Assembly: GCF_905163445.1 (NCBI RefSeq)
Contig: NC_053180.1
Location: 10,530,701-10,594,700, forward strand
Direction of reading: 5' to 3'
Source of the DNA: Pararge aegeria
Taxonomy: Eukaryota; Arthropoda; Insecta; Lepidoptera; Nymphalidae
Length of the DNA: 64,000 nucleotides
Below the pieces are notes generated by a model. It saw only the letters and a list, made by a program, of their open reading frames with translations. It did no database searches and had not been told where the DNA came from. Each line of letters begins with the position of its first letter. Position 1 is the first letter of the stretch. A program made the translations under genes and the position numbers. Positions 24,080-36,010 of this stretch are shown piece by piece.

Positions 24080-24139
24080 CATTTCCGTGACCCAGCCACC
24101 AGACGACGAGCTAGCTTTAGCACCGTGATGTTTCAGTCG
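24080..24139 (+). CDS. Weak candidate exon of unknown gene A
   Basis: Twenty open codons (HFRDPATRRRAS ... MFQS) end exactly at TCG followed by GTAAGA. The left edge is CGAAAG behind the pyrimidine-rich TCTATTGCTGTTGTGTG, giving phase 0, which fits the previous candidate exon. GC is about 52%. The frame is also open for about 20 codons further left, so the acceptor is uncertain. An unrelated minus frame is open too. No family recognised; this could be chance or repeat-derived sequence. Confidence 0.22.
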
Positions 24140-24504
24140 GTAAGAGACCTACCTACCCACTGTGCCTCACTGTAATGGGTCACTATCCACAAAGATTTAT
24201 GCAGAAAAAAGTACTTATTTTGTTCTTGATTGGAGTAGGTTTGTGTGAAAAACATTATGTGGAAGCTCAGGGAGACTGACTGACGATTAACGGAAATTAA
24301 ACCTCGCGGAGTGAAAGATTCAAATTCCAAAGGAACGTTGACATCAGGCTGGTTATTGGTTGTATAAAATATTGTAAAACCAAAGCAACAATAATGGTGT
24401 TTAAGATTGAAGAAGGGATGTTGTGCTGATCCTACGTAATGTGGGATAGGGGCAAGACGGCACAACTCAAATCTGTCTGGTCGTTTCAGAGATATACGCA
24501 TTCA

Positions 24505-24552
24505 GTTAGTCCACCACGGTGGCCAAGCGCGGATTAGTAGACTTCACATAGG
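24505..24552 (-). mobile_element. S1 SINE fragment
   Basis: TTAGTCCACCACGGTGGCCA ... GGATTAGTAGACTTCACA is the complement of the S1 middle part. Confidence 0.55.
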
Positions 24553-25221
24553 TACGTTTGAGAAAGAAAGAGCAATAATAAAAGATTACGACAAAAAGTT
24601 AGATATTAAAATAAAAACTTATATAGATTTTTAGAAAGAAAATATATTTATTCATGTTCAGTGTTCCAAACAGTACATCTTATATTAATAAAGTAACAGA
24701 ATGTCTGTGTGTAAAACCTGACAAACACAGCGATACCTGCATACCGCTGATTTTCATCATATACCTACCTAAACATCCAAAGCATGAACATATTACATGT
24801 GTTTATGCGTGTAGGTATATGTGTTAGTTAAGAGCATGTGCAAGTAAAAATCTTAGATAGTTCATTGATTAAAGGCACTAACCGTATACACCACAAAGGT
24901 TTTTTTATTACTATTACTATTGAGGAAAAATCTAATTTAAAAGCTATACGTAAACACTGTTGCTATATTTATGGTCATTAAAACTATACACAGTTTTGGT
25001 AACGATATAAACAAATTAATCAACATACCTCTTCATATAATAAAGATATCATGATAACAACAGCTTTTTAAAGATAGCAAGCAATATAGCTAGATCTTCT
25101 CAGATGGCTTTGTCGCTTAACCGCTTTGTTTCAAGTTAGATAAATAGCGTAGGATTCTGGATAGCACAGTGGTGTTTTCCTTACGAGCGCATTGATAAAT
25201 TATATTTTGATGATACTTTTT

Positions 25222-25800
25222 ACTTGTGCACCACCCATCCTCTTCCCGCGGGTGTAGTTCGGGTGGCTATAGGATTATAACGGAGATCGGGCAGCAGTGT
25301 CCTAATACTACCATCTACTGCGACCAGTGGCGTGCAATTCATAGATGCACAAATGCACTACCTACCCTAAACATTTCATACAACTTGTATATAAGGAGAA
25401 TTTCCAAATTTTATGCTATCTTCCTTCTTTATGCCTACCCTGGTTAAAACCCCTATGCACGCCACTGCTATTTACATAACTTCATAATAAACATATAGTA
25501 AGCTAAAACGTAAAATCCTTTTCGACTCATCGATATACAGTATGGTTGTTTTAGTTCATTTTAATTAATGGTTGTAGGCTTTTTATAACTCTTACAATGC
25601 CTAGCCTTAAGTTTTTTATAACTCGTGCTGAAGATTTTCTTAATTTTAGATCATCTACATACCCCGTGCATACCCTCTATACACGCCACTGACTGCGACC
25701 ACTAATCCGCCTGCCCGGCGTGGTTGATTATTGGCAAACCCTCCCGTTAGGGTTGTTGCTTTAAGTCCAGTAGTGAACTGTTACGGGCTCTTAATAATGA
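25222..25800 (+). mobile_element. S4 repeat split by a hAT insertion
   Basis: Left part: CACCCATCCTCTTCCCGCGG ... GGGCAGCAGTGTCCTAATAC ... CTACTGCGACC. Right part, after the hAT: ACTAATCCGCCTGCCCGGCG ... AAACCCTCCCGTTAGGG ... GTCCAGTAGTGAACTGTTACG. Together they form one copy of a family also found at 47925-48000, 50690-50750 and (minus) 51318-51455. It looks like the 3' part of a LINE/SINE. Confidence 0.7.
25325..25691. mobile_element. hAT-type non-autonomous element with 8-bp target duplication
   Basis: It starts CAGTGGCGTGCA and ends in the inverted TACACGCCACTG. The flanks carry a perfect 8-bp duplication, ACTGCGAC (25317-25324 and 25692-25699), the size diagnostic of hAT transposons. 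A third copy of the terminal sequence (ATGCACGCCACTG) lies inside at 25457-25469, so the element is composite: a 145-bp unit plus an extra half. There is no transposase frame. Confidence 0.85.
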
Positions 25801-26558
25801 CAATAGCCCGTGATTATAGATAAAACCAAACCAAAAACTGCGCTGCTGCGGGAACCAAATTTCCGAAATAAATTCTCATTTTCTCAAAATTTAGAAGTAC
25901 AAAATAATGTTATTTCTGCAATAAACCTCAACAGTATGAATACTGATAATGTTTTGTCCAAATTTAAATAATAGTGACTTTTTAGTACATATTAAACAAA
26001 ATATATTAAGTATCAAAGTGTCTTACGCTTGGTTATACTACTATTTCTATTATATTTACACATACTAGTTTTCGAACATAAGATATAATTACAATTACCG
26101 CAATAAAAAAAGGTAGATAGAATAGACCCACAATTATTATAAGCATAATATTTCATTGTTAATAATTTGCCACATGATACTCAATATATGTTAAGCAGAC
26201 ATTGAATGCACAAAAAATACATATAACCAAATAGCACTATAATACTTACAGTACACTTATTTTACTAACACAAAATAGTTTACTAAGCTTTTAATCTGAC
26301 AAAAATTGCATTCATTTATATTGAAACATGAAAAGCGTACTTAAGCAAACAATAACAGCGGTGGAATAAATAAATTTGCTAGAGAAACAAATGTTAGAAT
26401 GAAAAGAAACTAAAAACTTTTGCTACTGTCTGACAGTACTTTGAAGCGTTAACTGATTTTTTTAATAATAGAATGCAATAAGACCGAGCTTGAAATGAAT
26501 TTGTGAAATTACCTTTTAAAAATAAATCAGGTGGTAACCCACTCGTGTAATTCGTTCT

Positions 26559-26765
26559 AGCTGACCCGTGCAACTTCTTGCACCAAATCGGTTATTACCG
26601 GAAAACACATAAAATGACATTTTCTAAAAATGAATCCTAGCTAGATCAATTTATCTCCCCCGAAACCCCCTGTATACTAAATTTCATGAAAATCGTTGGA
26701 GCCGATTCCGAGATTCCAATTATATATATACAAGAATTGCTAGTTTATAGATAGAAGATTCTTGT
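26559..26765 (+). mobile_element. Dispersed repeat, 3' end of LINE or Helitron
   Basis: AGCTGACCCGTGCAACTTCT, TTTCATGAAAATCGTTGGAG, CCGATTCCGAGATTCC, ACAAGAATTGCTAGTTTATA: a very common lepidopteran repeat end; class not settled. Confidence 0.5.
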
Positions 26766-27491
26766 ATTAGTTCACTGAATATACCGAAATTAATTAATAA
26801 ATTAATATATATCCTTTTAATTGGCACAATCAATGATAAAGTTGTTCTTCTTTAAAAAACTAATTTTTTGAGTGGATAAAATGTCTTTAATTTTATTGCA
26901 AACTTGATTATTTTCTATTTTATTCATATTTTTTTGCGTATTTTTGTTTGCCATCGCCAGTTTAAATTTGGAGATCATACATTGAATTCAAAGACACGCT
27001 GAATTCCCAACCAACAAGTGATCAATTCAAATCATACGTACTTAAGCGTACTTTGAATTAGATTTGTTTTAATATATGTTTTAACATATGAGGAAATTAA
27101 TAAATATACATAGATATAAAAACCCCTGCCTCAGTTAAACATAAAAAATGCTAGCATCACTACTGTAGTAACAACAAACTAAATTACTTTAGCAATAAGT
27201 AAAACTAAATTTATTTTTCATCCTGGTAATTTTAATGGAAACATCTTTAACATCTTGCAAATTTAGATTTTATTAGATTATGATTAGCTTTAACTCACCA
27301 AACTGTCATAATTATCAAGTTTTCCTATATTTGCAATAGGTTCACAATTATTGTTTGCGTTCTTGGCAATTCTACTTGCTACTAAATCTAAACAGATGAT
27401 TAGAAGATATGAGATAAAAATATATGAACTTCATAAAAAGCTTTCAAAGTAAAGTCAAAACAGTTTAAAGGGTTAGAGAGACAATACATAC

Positions 27492-27617
27492 ATTTCGCAC
27501 GTACTGATCAAAGGTCCTCACCGCAGTCCTACCGAGGAGCAGTGCATCCATCTCACTCTCAGGTACTGGCACTACCGCCACCGTCGGTGCTGGACCACCT
27601 CTCACCGGAACATTCAT
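27492..27617 (-). CDS. Candidate first coding exon of unknown gene B
   Basis: Read on the minus strand: ATG at 27617 in a TTCAAAATG context, preceded by an in-frame stop 18 bases upstream, then 42 open codons beginning MNVPVRGG, with a Pro/Val-rich part, and ending GRTAVRTFDQYVRN. The last codon is followed by GTATGTATTG, a good donor, so the exon ends in phase 0. About 30 of 42 codons start with a purine and GC is near 58%, strongly coding-like. The AT-rich minus-strand region upstream holds a short uORF and, near 27900, a TCAGT initiator-like motif. Both plus-strand alternatives are open as well but have less natural composition. No domain recognised. It may share downstream exons with the 44962-45051 exon. 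Confidence 0.48.
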
Positions 27618-28382
27618 TTTGAACCTTGTTACTTTTGTTTAAAGTTAATATTTAAGCCTTAAGTTAGACACAACACAACACACAATAATTCTAATAAATC
27701 ATCTAAGAATCGACTGCGTTTATGTCTTCCATCGCGGGTTTCTTCTTATTTTTTAATATCTCTAAAGCATAGCACTGTTATTATCTATCAACTCAGTTCT
27801 ATTTATTTTAAACAGTTTCTTTTTCTCTACGTTAACACTTAAAATTTTACACTATCGTATTTTAAGATTCTTTTAAGTTTGTAGTATAATTCTGAAACAC
27901 TGAGTGTTAATAACTAATAATCCCAAGATCTCTCTTGCTGCTGCAAGAAATTAAAAACAATAAGAATGTTGCTACAGGAATTAAAACGACAACTTTTTTT
28001 AGTTTTTTGATATGCACTATTTACTGTCTTTTAACCACATAATTTCATTTTAGTTTTACTAATATTTTTTACAAAAAATTATCTATGTCATAAGGTAGAC
28101 GTTGATAACTGTCTACTGTAAACTATTGGATTTTATTATTCACACAGGATTATTTGATGAACACTATTTTATCTTCAACATTTCTTTTTTATCTTTGCTT
28201 CAATCTGTCCCGTTGTTCCCTTTGCAGTCTTTACTGTCTTTCAATTTTATTATTTCTCTTACAATTGTATGGAATGAATATTCATATTTGGTCCGTAACT
28301 GATATTAAGTTTTACCTGAATACATGTACACTGCTGGTTTGGTATTGCGAAATTGAAATTGTGACCAAGCAACTAAAACTTT

Positions 28383-28645
28383 GACGGCCGACTGGCGCAG
28401 TGGGTAGCGACCCTGCTTTCTGAGTCCACGGTCGTAGGTTCGATTCCCAAACTGAAAAATGTTTGTGTGAAGAACAGGAAGGTTTTTAGCGCGTGGGTGT
28501 TTATCTGTATATTATAAGTATTTATGTATATTATTCATAAAAATATTCATCAGTCATCTTAGTGCCCATAACTCAAACTACGCATACTTTGGGGCTAGAT
28601 GGCAATATGTGTATTGTCGTAGTTGATTTATTTATTTATTTAAAA
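28383..28645 (+). mobile_element. S2 SINE, full length
   Basis: Head GACGGCCGACTGGCGCAGTG, exact B-box-like GGTTCGATTCCC, tail GGGGCTAGATGGCAATATG ... TTTATTTATTT. Confidence 0.88.
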
Positions 28646-28649
28646 TCTA

Positions 28650-30110
28650 TTTCAAAAAATCTATATCTCGAACAAAAATTTTATGATTTACGGCATGATT
28701 ACAAAGCCAAATAGGAGTATTGAATTCAAGACAGAGAAAAATATTTCAGCAAGGAATATCTGTATTACCTGGGGACTAAAACTAAAATCCCGGGATAAAA
28801 GGTTTTCAATATTGATCTAGCACAAGGTCTTTGTGTGCGCAAATTGTATTCAAGTTTTTAACGACATCAACATTGATTTAATATGTTACGATCGCGTTAT
28901 GAGTAACGATACATACAAACACAACACTCACAAACTTTCGCGTTTACAATAATATAATGAAATGTGTTGCGATTTGTTTTTAAGCAACTTTGAATTATTA
29001 ATAAACTCTTTAATATTATCGTAGGTACTAAACAACATTATTGGAGCAGAAATATATTACACGCTTCAGTTCTTTTTTAAAGGGCCCCGCAACCTTAACT
29101 CACGCGAATAGAATCCTGTGCCTAAATGTTATATGACTTCGATAATTAAAAAAAAATATTAACGTGCTGTTGTAGTGTAGGAGAAACGTCTGGGTGCGGC
29201 AGAAAGTATTCGTATTGTAGAAATGCAGCAGACTCTGAATAAACGGAAGGCTAACAGGAAAAAATATCTACTTAAGTTCTTACGTATTAACCGCTCAACT
29301 TTGGTGTAAGGACGCTATAGAGAAGCGAGCAAAAACATCCCTTCCTAAGTTTACCTATATCTTTTTTTTTTTTAGAAGATTGGTATAGTAGATTTTTTAG
29401 GATTATGATGTACTTTATATTATTATCTTTTGGTTTTGTGTACTATTTTTTTGTGTTTTGGTGGTTATGATTAACGAGAATGGGGAAGCGAGCGAGCGAG
29501 CTCGTGCATTCACCGGCTTCTCTAACCAGTGAGTGCAAGGAAAATTAAATGTAAAAATATGTCGATACATAATATAGATACGAGCAGGGAACGCATTACA
29601 AATACTTATATACATATTGCAAATTACAAATAACGAAAAAGAATTTAAATACTAGAGGTCTTTCGATATATAATAAAACGAATAGTTTAATGAAATCAAA
29701 ACAGACAACAGCAAGATTTTGCATAACAAGTAGTTAATTAAGACAACTAACTCCTGGGTTGGATGAGAAAACACTATCTACCACTGAATACTACAATGGC
29801 GGATAACGGAAGTCTGTATATTAATATTATCGGGGAGGAAACTGAGTTACGTGCCTTAGGATGTAAACTTCAAATTAATTAATATAAATAAATGGATCAT
29901 TCAATTATATACATCTATTTCATTTATTACAGTAAATAAATAAATCTTTTAAATATATACATCTATTTCATTTATAAAAATAATAAAATTACAAAACTCT
30001 ATAATACCTATTACATAAGATTTTGGTATTCCCAGCGTATATTGTGTTGATTCTCATCAATTTTCCCATTACAAAAGGTGGAGCGCGTAGATACTAGACG
30101 GGGATTTTTT
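28650..30110. other. AT-rich, no gene seen
   Basis: One oddity: 29471-29528 is GC-rich (AAGCGAGCGAGCGAGCTCG) with an ATG and ends at GTGAGT, but the GCGA repeat makes the frame unreliable. Confidence 0.45.
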
Positions 30111-30116
30111 GTCAAG

Positions 30117-30442
30117 GTGGTAGGATTGTTTGTATTTAAATATAAGTTATCCTTGTATCGGGCTAACAGCACCAGCATCGTGCTAGAAAACTAAATGACT
30201 TAAATATTTTTTTTATTACACTAGAAGTTAGCCCTTTACTCCAGTCTCACCTTATCTATGCAGTTTCGTGGACAGTGATATCGTTGAATATTATGCATTA
30301 TTCTTGTTTTTAAATGACTTAAATTTAATAAAATATGTTCGTACAATCCACCCGATGGCATGGATTAAACATCTGATCAAAGTCACTCTGTACCTTCTCC
30401 AGCAAAAGTGGTAGGATTTTTTGTATTTAAATATAAGTTATC
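30117..30442 (+). repeat. Direct repeat pair 291 bases apart
   Basis: GTGGTAGGATT plus TTTGTATTTAAATATAAGTT at 30117-30151 and 30408-30442 (about 34 of 35 identical). Each is followed by an S3 tail, so the whole unit was probably duplicated. Confidence 0.65.
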
Positions 30443-30780
30443 ATTTGATAGCAATCCCGCCTGGTGGACGGTGGTGTATTGTCCTACCTGAGCAGACCCA
30501 AGAAAATTTTGAATGTACTTGTACTGTAATATTTTTTTATAACATACAAGTTAGTCCTTGACTGCAGTCTCACCTTGCGGCAAGTGATGATGCAGGTTAA
30601 CCTGTTGAGGAGTATGGCAGTTATTTTTTACACATAAACTGTTTCTACGTTACATGATACCGATACCACGGGTGGTAACGAACCACGACCGCAGCCTCCC
30701 ACCAAAAAATCCCTAATATCCCGCGGATTAAACTCGGGACCTCCCACTTATAAAACCACAGCGCTCACCACTTCCAGGGT
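30200..30780 (-). mobile_element. Two S3 SINE copies in minus orientation
   Basis: A tail fragment at 30200-30265 and a near-complete copy at 30528-30780 (TTGACTGCAGTCTCACC, TTAACCTGTTGAGGAGTATG, AGCCTCCCACC, GGGACCTCCCACTTATAAAA). A 290-base direct repeat covers the left edge of both. Confidence 0.7.
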
Positions 30781-30789
30781 GTTCGTTAA

Positions 30790-30932
30790 ATAGTAATAAT
30801 AATAATCTTTATTTTGGTGACTATGACCGGTGGTAGAATCACTACAAACAGACAGACTTGACGTTTCAAAAGTGCTGATATTAGGCCTACTTGAAATAAA
30901 TGAATTTTGAATTTGAATTTGAATTTATGACC
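30790..30932 (+). mobile_element. LINE 3' end with (TTGAAT)n tail
   Basis: ACAGACAGACTTGACGTTTC, AAAAGTGCTGATATTAGGCC, TACTTGAAATAAATGAATTT, then tandem TTTGAA units. Confidence 0.75.
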
Positions 30933-31275
30933 CAATTTCATCTATTGTTTCAGTTCCTAATCTATTGTTAAATAATACGCAACCATATATTACAGGTATA
31001 AAGAACTCTATCGCAAAATAAACTATTATTTAATAGGAATGAGATATTTAGCTAGACATGTAACGTGGAATGCATTGTGAAAACACAGAGTACGGAGAGA
31101 ATAGGTATTTGGATTATTTACTCAATATATGCTCATTTCATGTTTGTTCCGTTTTCCTAACGCAAGCTTGGAATAAGCTCTACTGTAAGCTACGAAAACA
31201 AAATATAACATAAGAAACTTCAGCTTTTTTAATAAACTAGTGATTCCCTACTATTATGTTCGTGTTCTACCTTTT

Positions 31276-31479
31276 TTATGTAACTTTTTCGGACTCAAAC
31301 TTATGTAGAGGTACTACACAATATTTATCTCCCGATCTACCGTCCGGCATTGCCCAGTCATGTTTTACGAGTAGTTTCTTTACTTGCCTCCAAGAAGTTA
31401 CAGCTGCTATTGAAAAGTAACTGACCATTTGGAAACAAAGATATTTTTTCTTCTTTCTTCCAGAGATAAGCGCGTGCAA
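31276..31479 (-). CDS. Possible terminal exon or old coding remnant
   Basis: A 67-codon minus-strand frame ending in TAA at 31276. The last part, with TSWRQVKKLLVKHDWAMPDG and then SGDKYCVVPLHKFESEKVT, has protein-like composition and mainly purine-starting codons. The minus-strand sequence CTTTGTTTCCAAATGGTCAG could be an acceptor (exon from 31420 leftward). It could be the last exon of a gene entering from the right (for example one starting at 45051) or a decayed transposase piece. I recognise neither. Confidence 0.22.
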   Translation of the reverse strand: MHALISGRKKKKYLCFQMVSYFSIAAVTSWRQVKKLLVKHDWAMPDGRSGDKYCVVPLHKFESEKVT

Positions 31480-31522
31480 ATAAACAAAAAAGCATACTCT
31501 TTAGTCTTATTATTTATTGAAA

Positions 31523-31968
31523 ACCGTCCCGGCCAAGTGCGAGTCAGACTCGCGCACGTAGAGTTCCGTATCTATAAAAACGGAAAAAATTGTCTGCTGT
31601 ATTAATATTTGTTTCATTTTTATTTAATCAATTATTTCTAAAGTGAATATATAACTGAATATTCTGTGAATATTGCAACAGTCTATCTGTTGCCGTTAGC
31701 GATATTGAGCAAAATAGTCACGTTTGTTGTATTGGGACTCCCTTAAATATTTATTTTATTCTGTTTCTAGTATTTGTTGTTATATCAGCAATAGAAATAC
31801 ATAATCTGTGAAAATTTCAACTGTCTAACTAGCACGGTTTATGAGATACAGCCTGGTGACAGACGGACAGACAGAATGACAATATGACAGAAAGACAGAA
31901 AGAAAGGCAGCAGAGCCTTAGTGACAGGGTCCCGTTTTACCCTCTGGGTACGCATCCATAATAAACTA
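31523..31968 (+). mobile_element. Dispersed lepidopteran repeat (DNA-element-like)
   Basis: GGCCAAGTGCGAGTCAGACT, CGCACGTAGAGTTCCGTATC, TTGTTGTTATATCAGCAATA, GAGATACAGCCTGGTGACAG, GGGTCCCGTTTTACCCTCTG. A fragment of its right end (GATACAGAACCCTAAAAAG) recurs at 55163-55181. No coding frame. Confidence 0.6.
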
Positions 31969-32514
31969 TCAGTTTTCAAAAGTAGCAGTTGGCATGTTTT
32001 CGAATTCTCTTCTAACTATTGAAGACGTTAAACCATTTAGTCTTAGTATGTTAAGCCGTAGATTCCAGTCGTGATGACATCAGAAAATAATGGCTAAGTA
32101 AGAGTTTCCTATCCATACACGCAAGCGCATTGGAGCAGTTATTAGCCTAGGGTTGCTCGGAATTGCATTTCGTTCGTGGTCTCACTGGGGCTCATAATAT
32201 TATATTTCTCTATACTTCACATTACTTTGCTCAGATAACACAGAAAAACTCCAGTGTAGCGCCGAGTGCTCCTGTTTTATACCGTTTCAGAAAAAGTGTT
32301 TCACTTTATTTCTATACAGTTTCAGAGAAAGTGTTTTACTACGAAGGTAAAAGAAAAACACATATAGGTACTATTGTAACAAAAGACTCGCACGTATCGC
32401 AACTTTCATAAAGCCCGACGTCTATCTGTCCTACTTTCAGAAGTACAACGCCCCTAGATGCTAACTGATATTGCAATACTGTATCTATTCAAGTTCTACT
32501 ACTATGCATGTAAT

Positions 32515-32782
32515 AATTATTGGATTATATAGAAGCAGACGTTACTTTGCGGAAATCCATAATATATAATGAAAATTAAGCTTAATTTGCTATACTCCTA
32601 GAACAGCAGGAGAATCTGTATGGTGTAATTTATAATAACTTCAGTCCTTATACTCCACACCAAACAGATCCTCGGCAATGCACCCTCTACGCACGTTTCG
32701 CTCCGAAACCGGAGCATGCTCAGGAGATGTCAACATCTCCTGAGGATGATTAGGCCTACTTGAAATAAATGAATTTTGAATT
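32515..32782 (+). mobile_element. LINE 3' UTR (family L-b) with tail
   Basis: TAGAAGCAGACGTTACTTTG, CACGTTTCGCTCCGAAACCG, GGAGATGTCAACATCTCC (a palindrome), then TTAGGCCTACTTGAAATAAA and TGAATTTTGAATT, a LINE 3' end. Confidence 0.75.
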
Positions 32783-32994
32783 CCGTTAATTTTCAAAGCA
32801 CACACAACCCCCATTTCACTGACAGATAACCAGATTTAAAAAAAGCCTTTGACTTTTATGGCAAAAAAAACGATACAGCCATTTGGAACTTCTTCTGTTG
32901 AAACAGACCGACTGATAGATAAACACACTTTATCTTGTCTGGTCTGCAGCAACTTCCATGGCATAGATGGGGATAGCCAAAACACAAAACGTAG

Positions 32995-33165
32995 GTCTGG
33001 TGGGAGGCTTTGGCCGTGGCTAGTTACCACCCTAAACCGATTAGGGATATATATACTCGCTAACAGGTTAGGGATTGGTACTCTTCTATCTTAGACTGCA
33101 TCATCACTTACCACGAGGTGAGATTGCAGTCAAGGGCTTACTTGTAGTGTAATAAAAAAAATAAA
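32995..33165 (+). mobile_element. S3 SINE
   Basis: GTCTGGTGGGAGGCTTTGGC, GGCTAGTTACCACCC, TTAGACTGCATCATCACTTA, GGTGAGATTGCAGTCAAGGG, A-rich tail. Confidence 0.8.
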
Positions 33166-33169
33166 AAAA

Positions 33170-34005
33170 AAGTGTTGGTATAAGAAGATGCAAAACGAGA
33201 ACCAATTAATCGATTGTGGAATTATTTGTACCTATTACAGTGTACAGCTGTTGATGATGATTATAAATAACCGAAGGGACTCAGGCCGCAGACCGTAAAA
33301 ACAGTAAAAGTGGTGAAAAAGAAATGTTATTATTGATATCAACTCGTGCTGTGGCTCGAACTGCGTTCATTTACGGTTGGTATCTCATAATTGCATCACC
33401 GTTTCAGTTTAAATGCTGTAGTCTTGGAAAGGGATTCTATAGAAGGCGCTACATGACGATTTATTATCAATATAAATTTTATATAATTTTTGAAGTTTAT
33501 TTGCGCGCTCAACTCCTATGATACGATATTATAAGAAATACTGTTTTCATATTTTGACATCCAATTTTAAGGATGCAGGCGATGCGATGTGATTCACCGC
33601 AGACGGTTAACACAACGCGGTGATTCTGGTTATATTGCGTAGAGTAACGTCACATAGTTTGTATGGAACACTGATGTAAATTGATCGCAAACGAAGTTAC
33701 GGTGAACCGCTCGTAATTAATAAAATTTAAGAAAGCCTAGTCCTATAGTTTTAAGTATATAAAACAAATTAAATTGCGACTAAAGTACCTATTTTTTGGC
33801 CTTAAGACTTAATAAAACATATTCAAAAATAATGCCTTTACTCAGTTTCTGACTCTTTCTAGATTCACTTTCGACTTGAAGTATAAACAATTTTACATTG
33901 ATATACATTATGATTTTAGAAGATAAACATCTATCTATCTTTACTTATAATAAATCTGTAGCGTGTCAAGTTCTAAATGTAGAAGATATTTTAAAAAATA
34001 TTTTT
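33170..34005. other. No gene seen
   Basis: 33565-33715 is slightly CpG-rich with a small inverted repeat (GATTCACCGC / GCGGTGATTC); otherwise AT-rich. Confidence 0.45.
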
Positions 34006-34009
34006 CGGA

Positions 34010-34200
34010 GGTTACTCTATAACTAATACCTACTGAGCCCAAAATTGTATTTTTTTCATTCGTGTCTGTCCATCTGTCTGTCTGTTCCTGGCCGCACATC
34101 ACGCTGAAACAACTGAATAATTTGAAACTTTAAAAAAGGAACTGAAATTGAGTCGTGAAAATGAAACTTTGCACGACTAAGAAAAAGATATATTATTTGC
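34010..34200 (+). mobile_element. Dispersed repeat fragment
   Basis: TTCGTGTCTGTCCATCTGTC, TGGCCGCACATCACGCTGAA, CAACTGAATAATTTG resemble the left end of a lepidopteran Helitron or MITE family. Confidence 0.35.
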
Positions 34201-34583
34201 CCTAACCACAGTCGTTTGTTTGAATATGTTGATATACTATCTGTACTTAACCTCATAGGTATGTATATTTGGCATATCCAGTACTATCAAAAAAACTTTA
34301 AGTTTCGTATCGAATATATTGAGGTAGGTGAAGACTAACAAGCACGCTGCCTACAACCTCATACAAGTTCAAATCATATTTTCTTAGCCAGATATTATGT
34401 ATTTTTATATGTATAACTTACCTCCTATAAATACAGTGGCTTTTGTTGCGGTTATTTTAAAACCAGTTTTTAATTATTTATTGTTAAAAAATAAAAAAAA
34501 TAAAAAATTAAGATTAAACTTTATAATGAATTAAGTAACATTTTAGTAACATTAAGTAACAAGTTATATTATAAAAATTAAAA

Positions 34584-34887
34584 CCTCGTTGGTATAATGA
34601 TAAGTGTGTTAGATTTTTTGATTACGAAGTGGTTCGATTCCAGGGTCGGACCGACAGTAATTACTATTAGGTTTGAATTAAGAAAATCGTCACTCCCATG
34701 TCCCAAAGAGAACGTTCCCGTTCTGGGTGCCGTCAGTCCCAGTTAAGACTAACAGATAAGTATCCTTTAAGCCCGCCAACCCGCATTGGTACAGCGTGAT
34801 GGGTCAAATGTAATGAAATGCCTCCTATGTCCTCCTCCAACGTCGTATAGGAGAGAAACCCCATGCTCAGCATTGGGATATTAATAG
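34584..34887 (+). mobile_element. S5 SINE, near full length
   Basis: tRNA-like head CCTCGTTGGTATAATGATAA with B box GTGGTTCGATTCCAG, then AGCCCGCCAACCCGCATTGG, CAGCGTGATGGGTCAAATG, CTCAGCATTGGGATATTAAT. Confidence 0.8.
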
Positions 34888-34934
34888 TTGAGGACGTCTG
34901 ATTAGAAATAAGCTTAGGATTCAAAGTTATATTG

Positions 34935-34966
34935 TAACATTGACATAATTTTTTATGTCAATGTTA
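34935..34966. repeat. 14-bp hairpin with TTTT loop
   Basis: TAACATTGACATAA and its exact complement around TTTT. It lies 48 bases after an S5 copy. Confidence 0.6.
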
Positions 34967-36010
34967 GCTTTCCCAAACGAGATTTTCAAAAGATTGAAAT
35001 ACTTAATATAACATTGTTTTTAATATGCAAAGAAGACTTAATTTGCGTAAAACCTGATCAAATTAGCATAATAATTAATATCCCTGTAGCGCTGTCACTT
35101 AGGTTATTGCCTTTAAATTGAATTCAAATTGTATCGACTGGGAAGTGATACTGAACCGTGAACTTTAATATAAGTTTCAACAGAAAAAACTTGAACTTAA
35201 GTCCGTCAATGAAAATTCCAAATACTTTGATTTAGCATTCAAATAAGTTTAAGTCGATTATATTTTGTAGAAGTTTTAAGGTATTTATTATAAAATTTAC
35301 CTTTGGTAAGCATATTTTGAATGCTGAATACAATCCAATTTCCAAACGATTACATAGCATATTCTGAACGACATCCGATTCCCAAACAAAGTAATATTGT
35401 TTTATTATTTAATGTCAAACAATAAGTTGAATTAAATTAATATTTAGGTACTCTATAATTATACCTTTAAAGGATTATTTTATTCAACGGTCGATTAGTA
35501 TTATTTAACAGTGAGCTTTGCACTTTTTAAGAAATTAAAATGAATTGCTACAGCAAACATAGAATTACATTTACTTTAAGGTTAGTTGTAAGAGTTTGTT
35601 GAATATTTATGTATTTTACAAATGGTTTTTAGAAAATGTGAAAGTTTCCGAAGTTGCAATGAATGTTTAAATGTGGGTTATGATAAAGCCTATATCAATA
35701 CATATAATTTGCACACAGATAGAGCCATTCAAGGATTGGCAGGTTACTTTAACCTCAGGAAAATTATTTAATCACGCGAAAAACCAGTAATTGCGCGCGG
35801 ACGATTTCGCGGTCGGTAACTAATCCTTTATATGCATAATAATGAAAACTTCTTGTAAGGCATTTTTATTTTTCGTTAACCGTTTAAAGTACTTACAAAT
35901 ACCTATAACGCGGTTACAAAATCAATCCACAATACCAAACATTAACACTACTTCTACGGGGTTGTATAGACCTAACAAACATCTAAAATAAATCTTATCA
36001 AAATACGGAA

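Noticed and set aside
24133..24501. 122-codon minus frame, the longest complete one
   Set aside because: No splice sites or domain; part (RLAPIPHYVGSAQHP) resembles a dispersed repeat. Probably chance plus repeat.
29471..29528. Possible first exon MGKRASELVHSPASLT with GTGAGT donor
   Set aside because: The frame depends on a GCGA tandem repeat; promoter context is poor.
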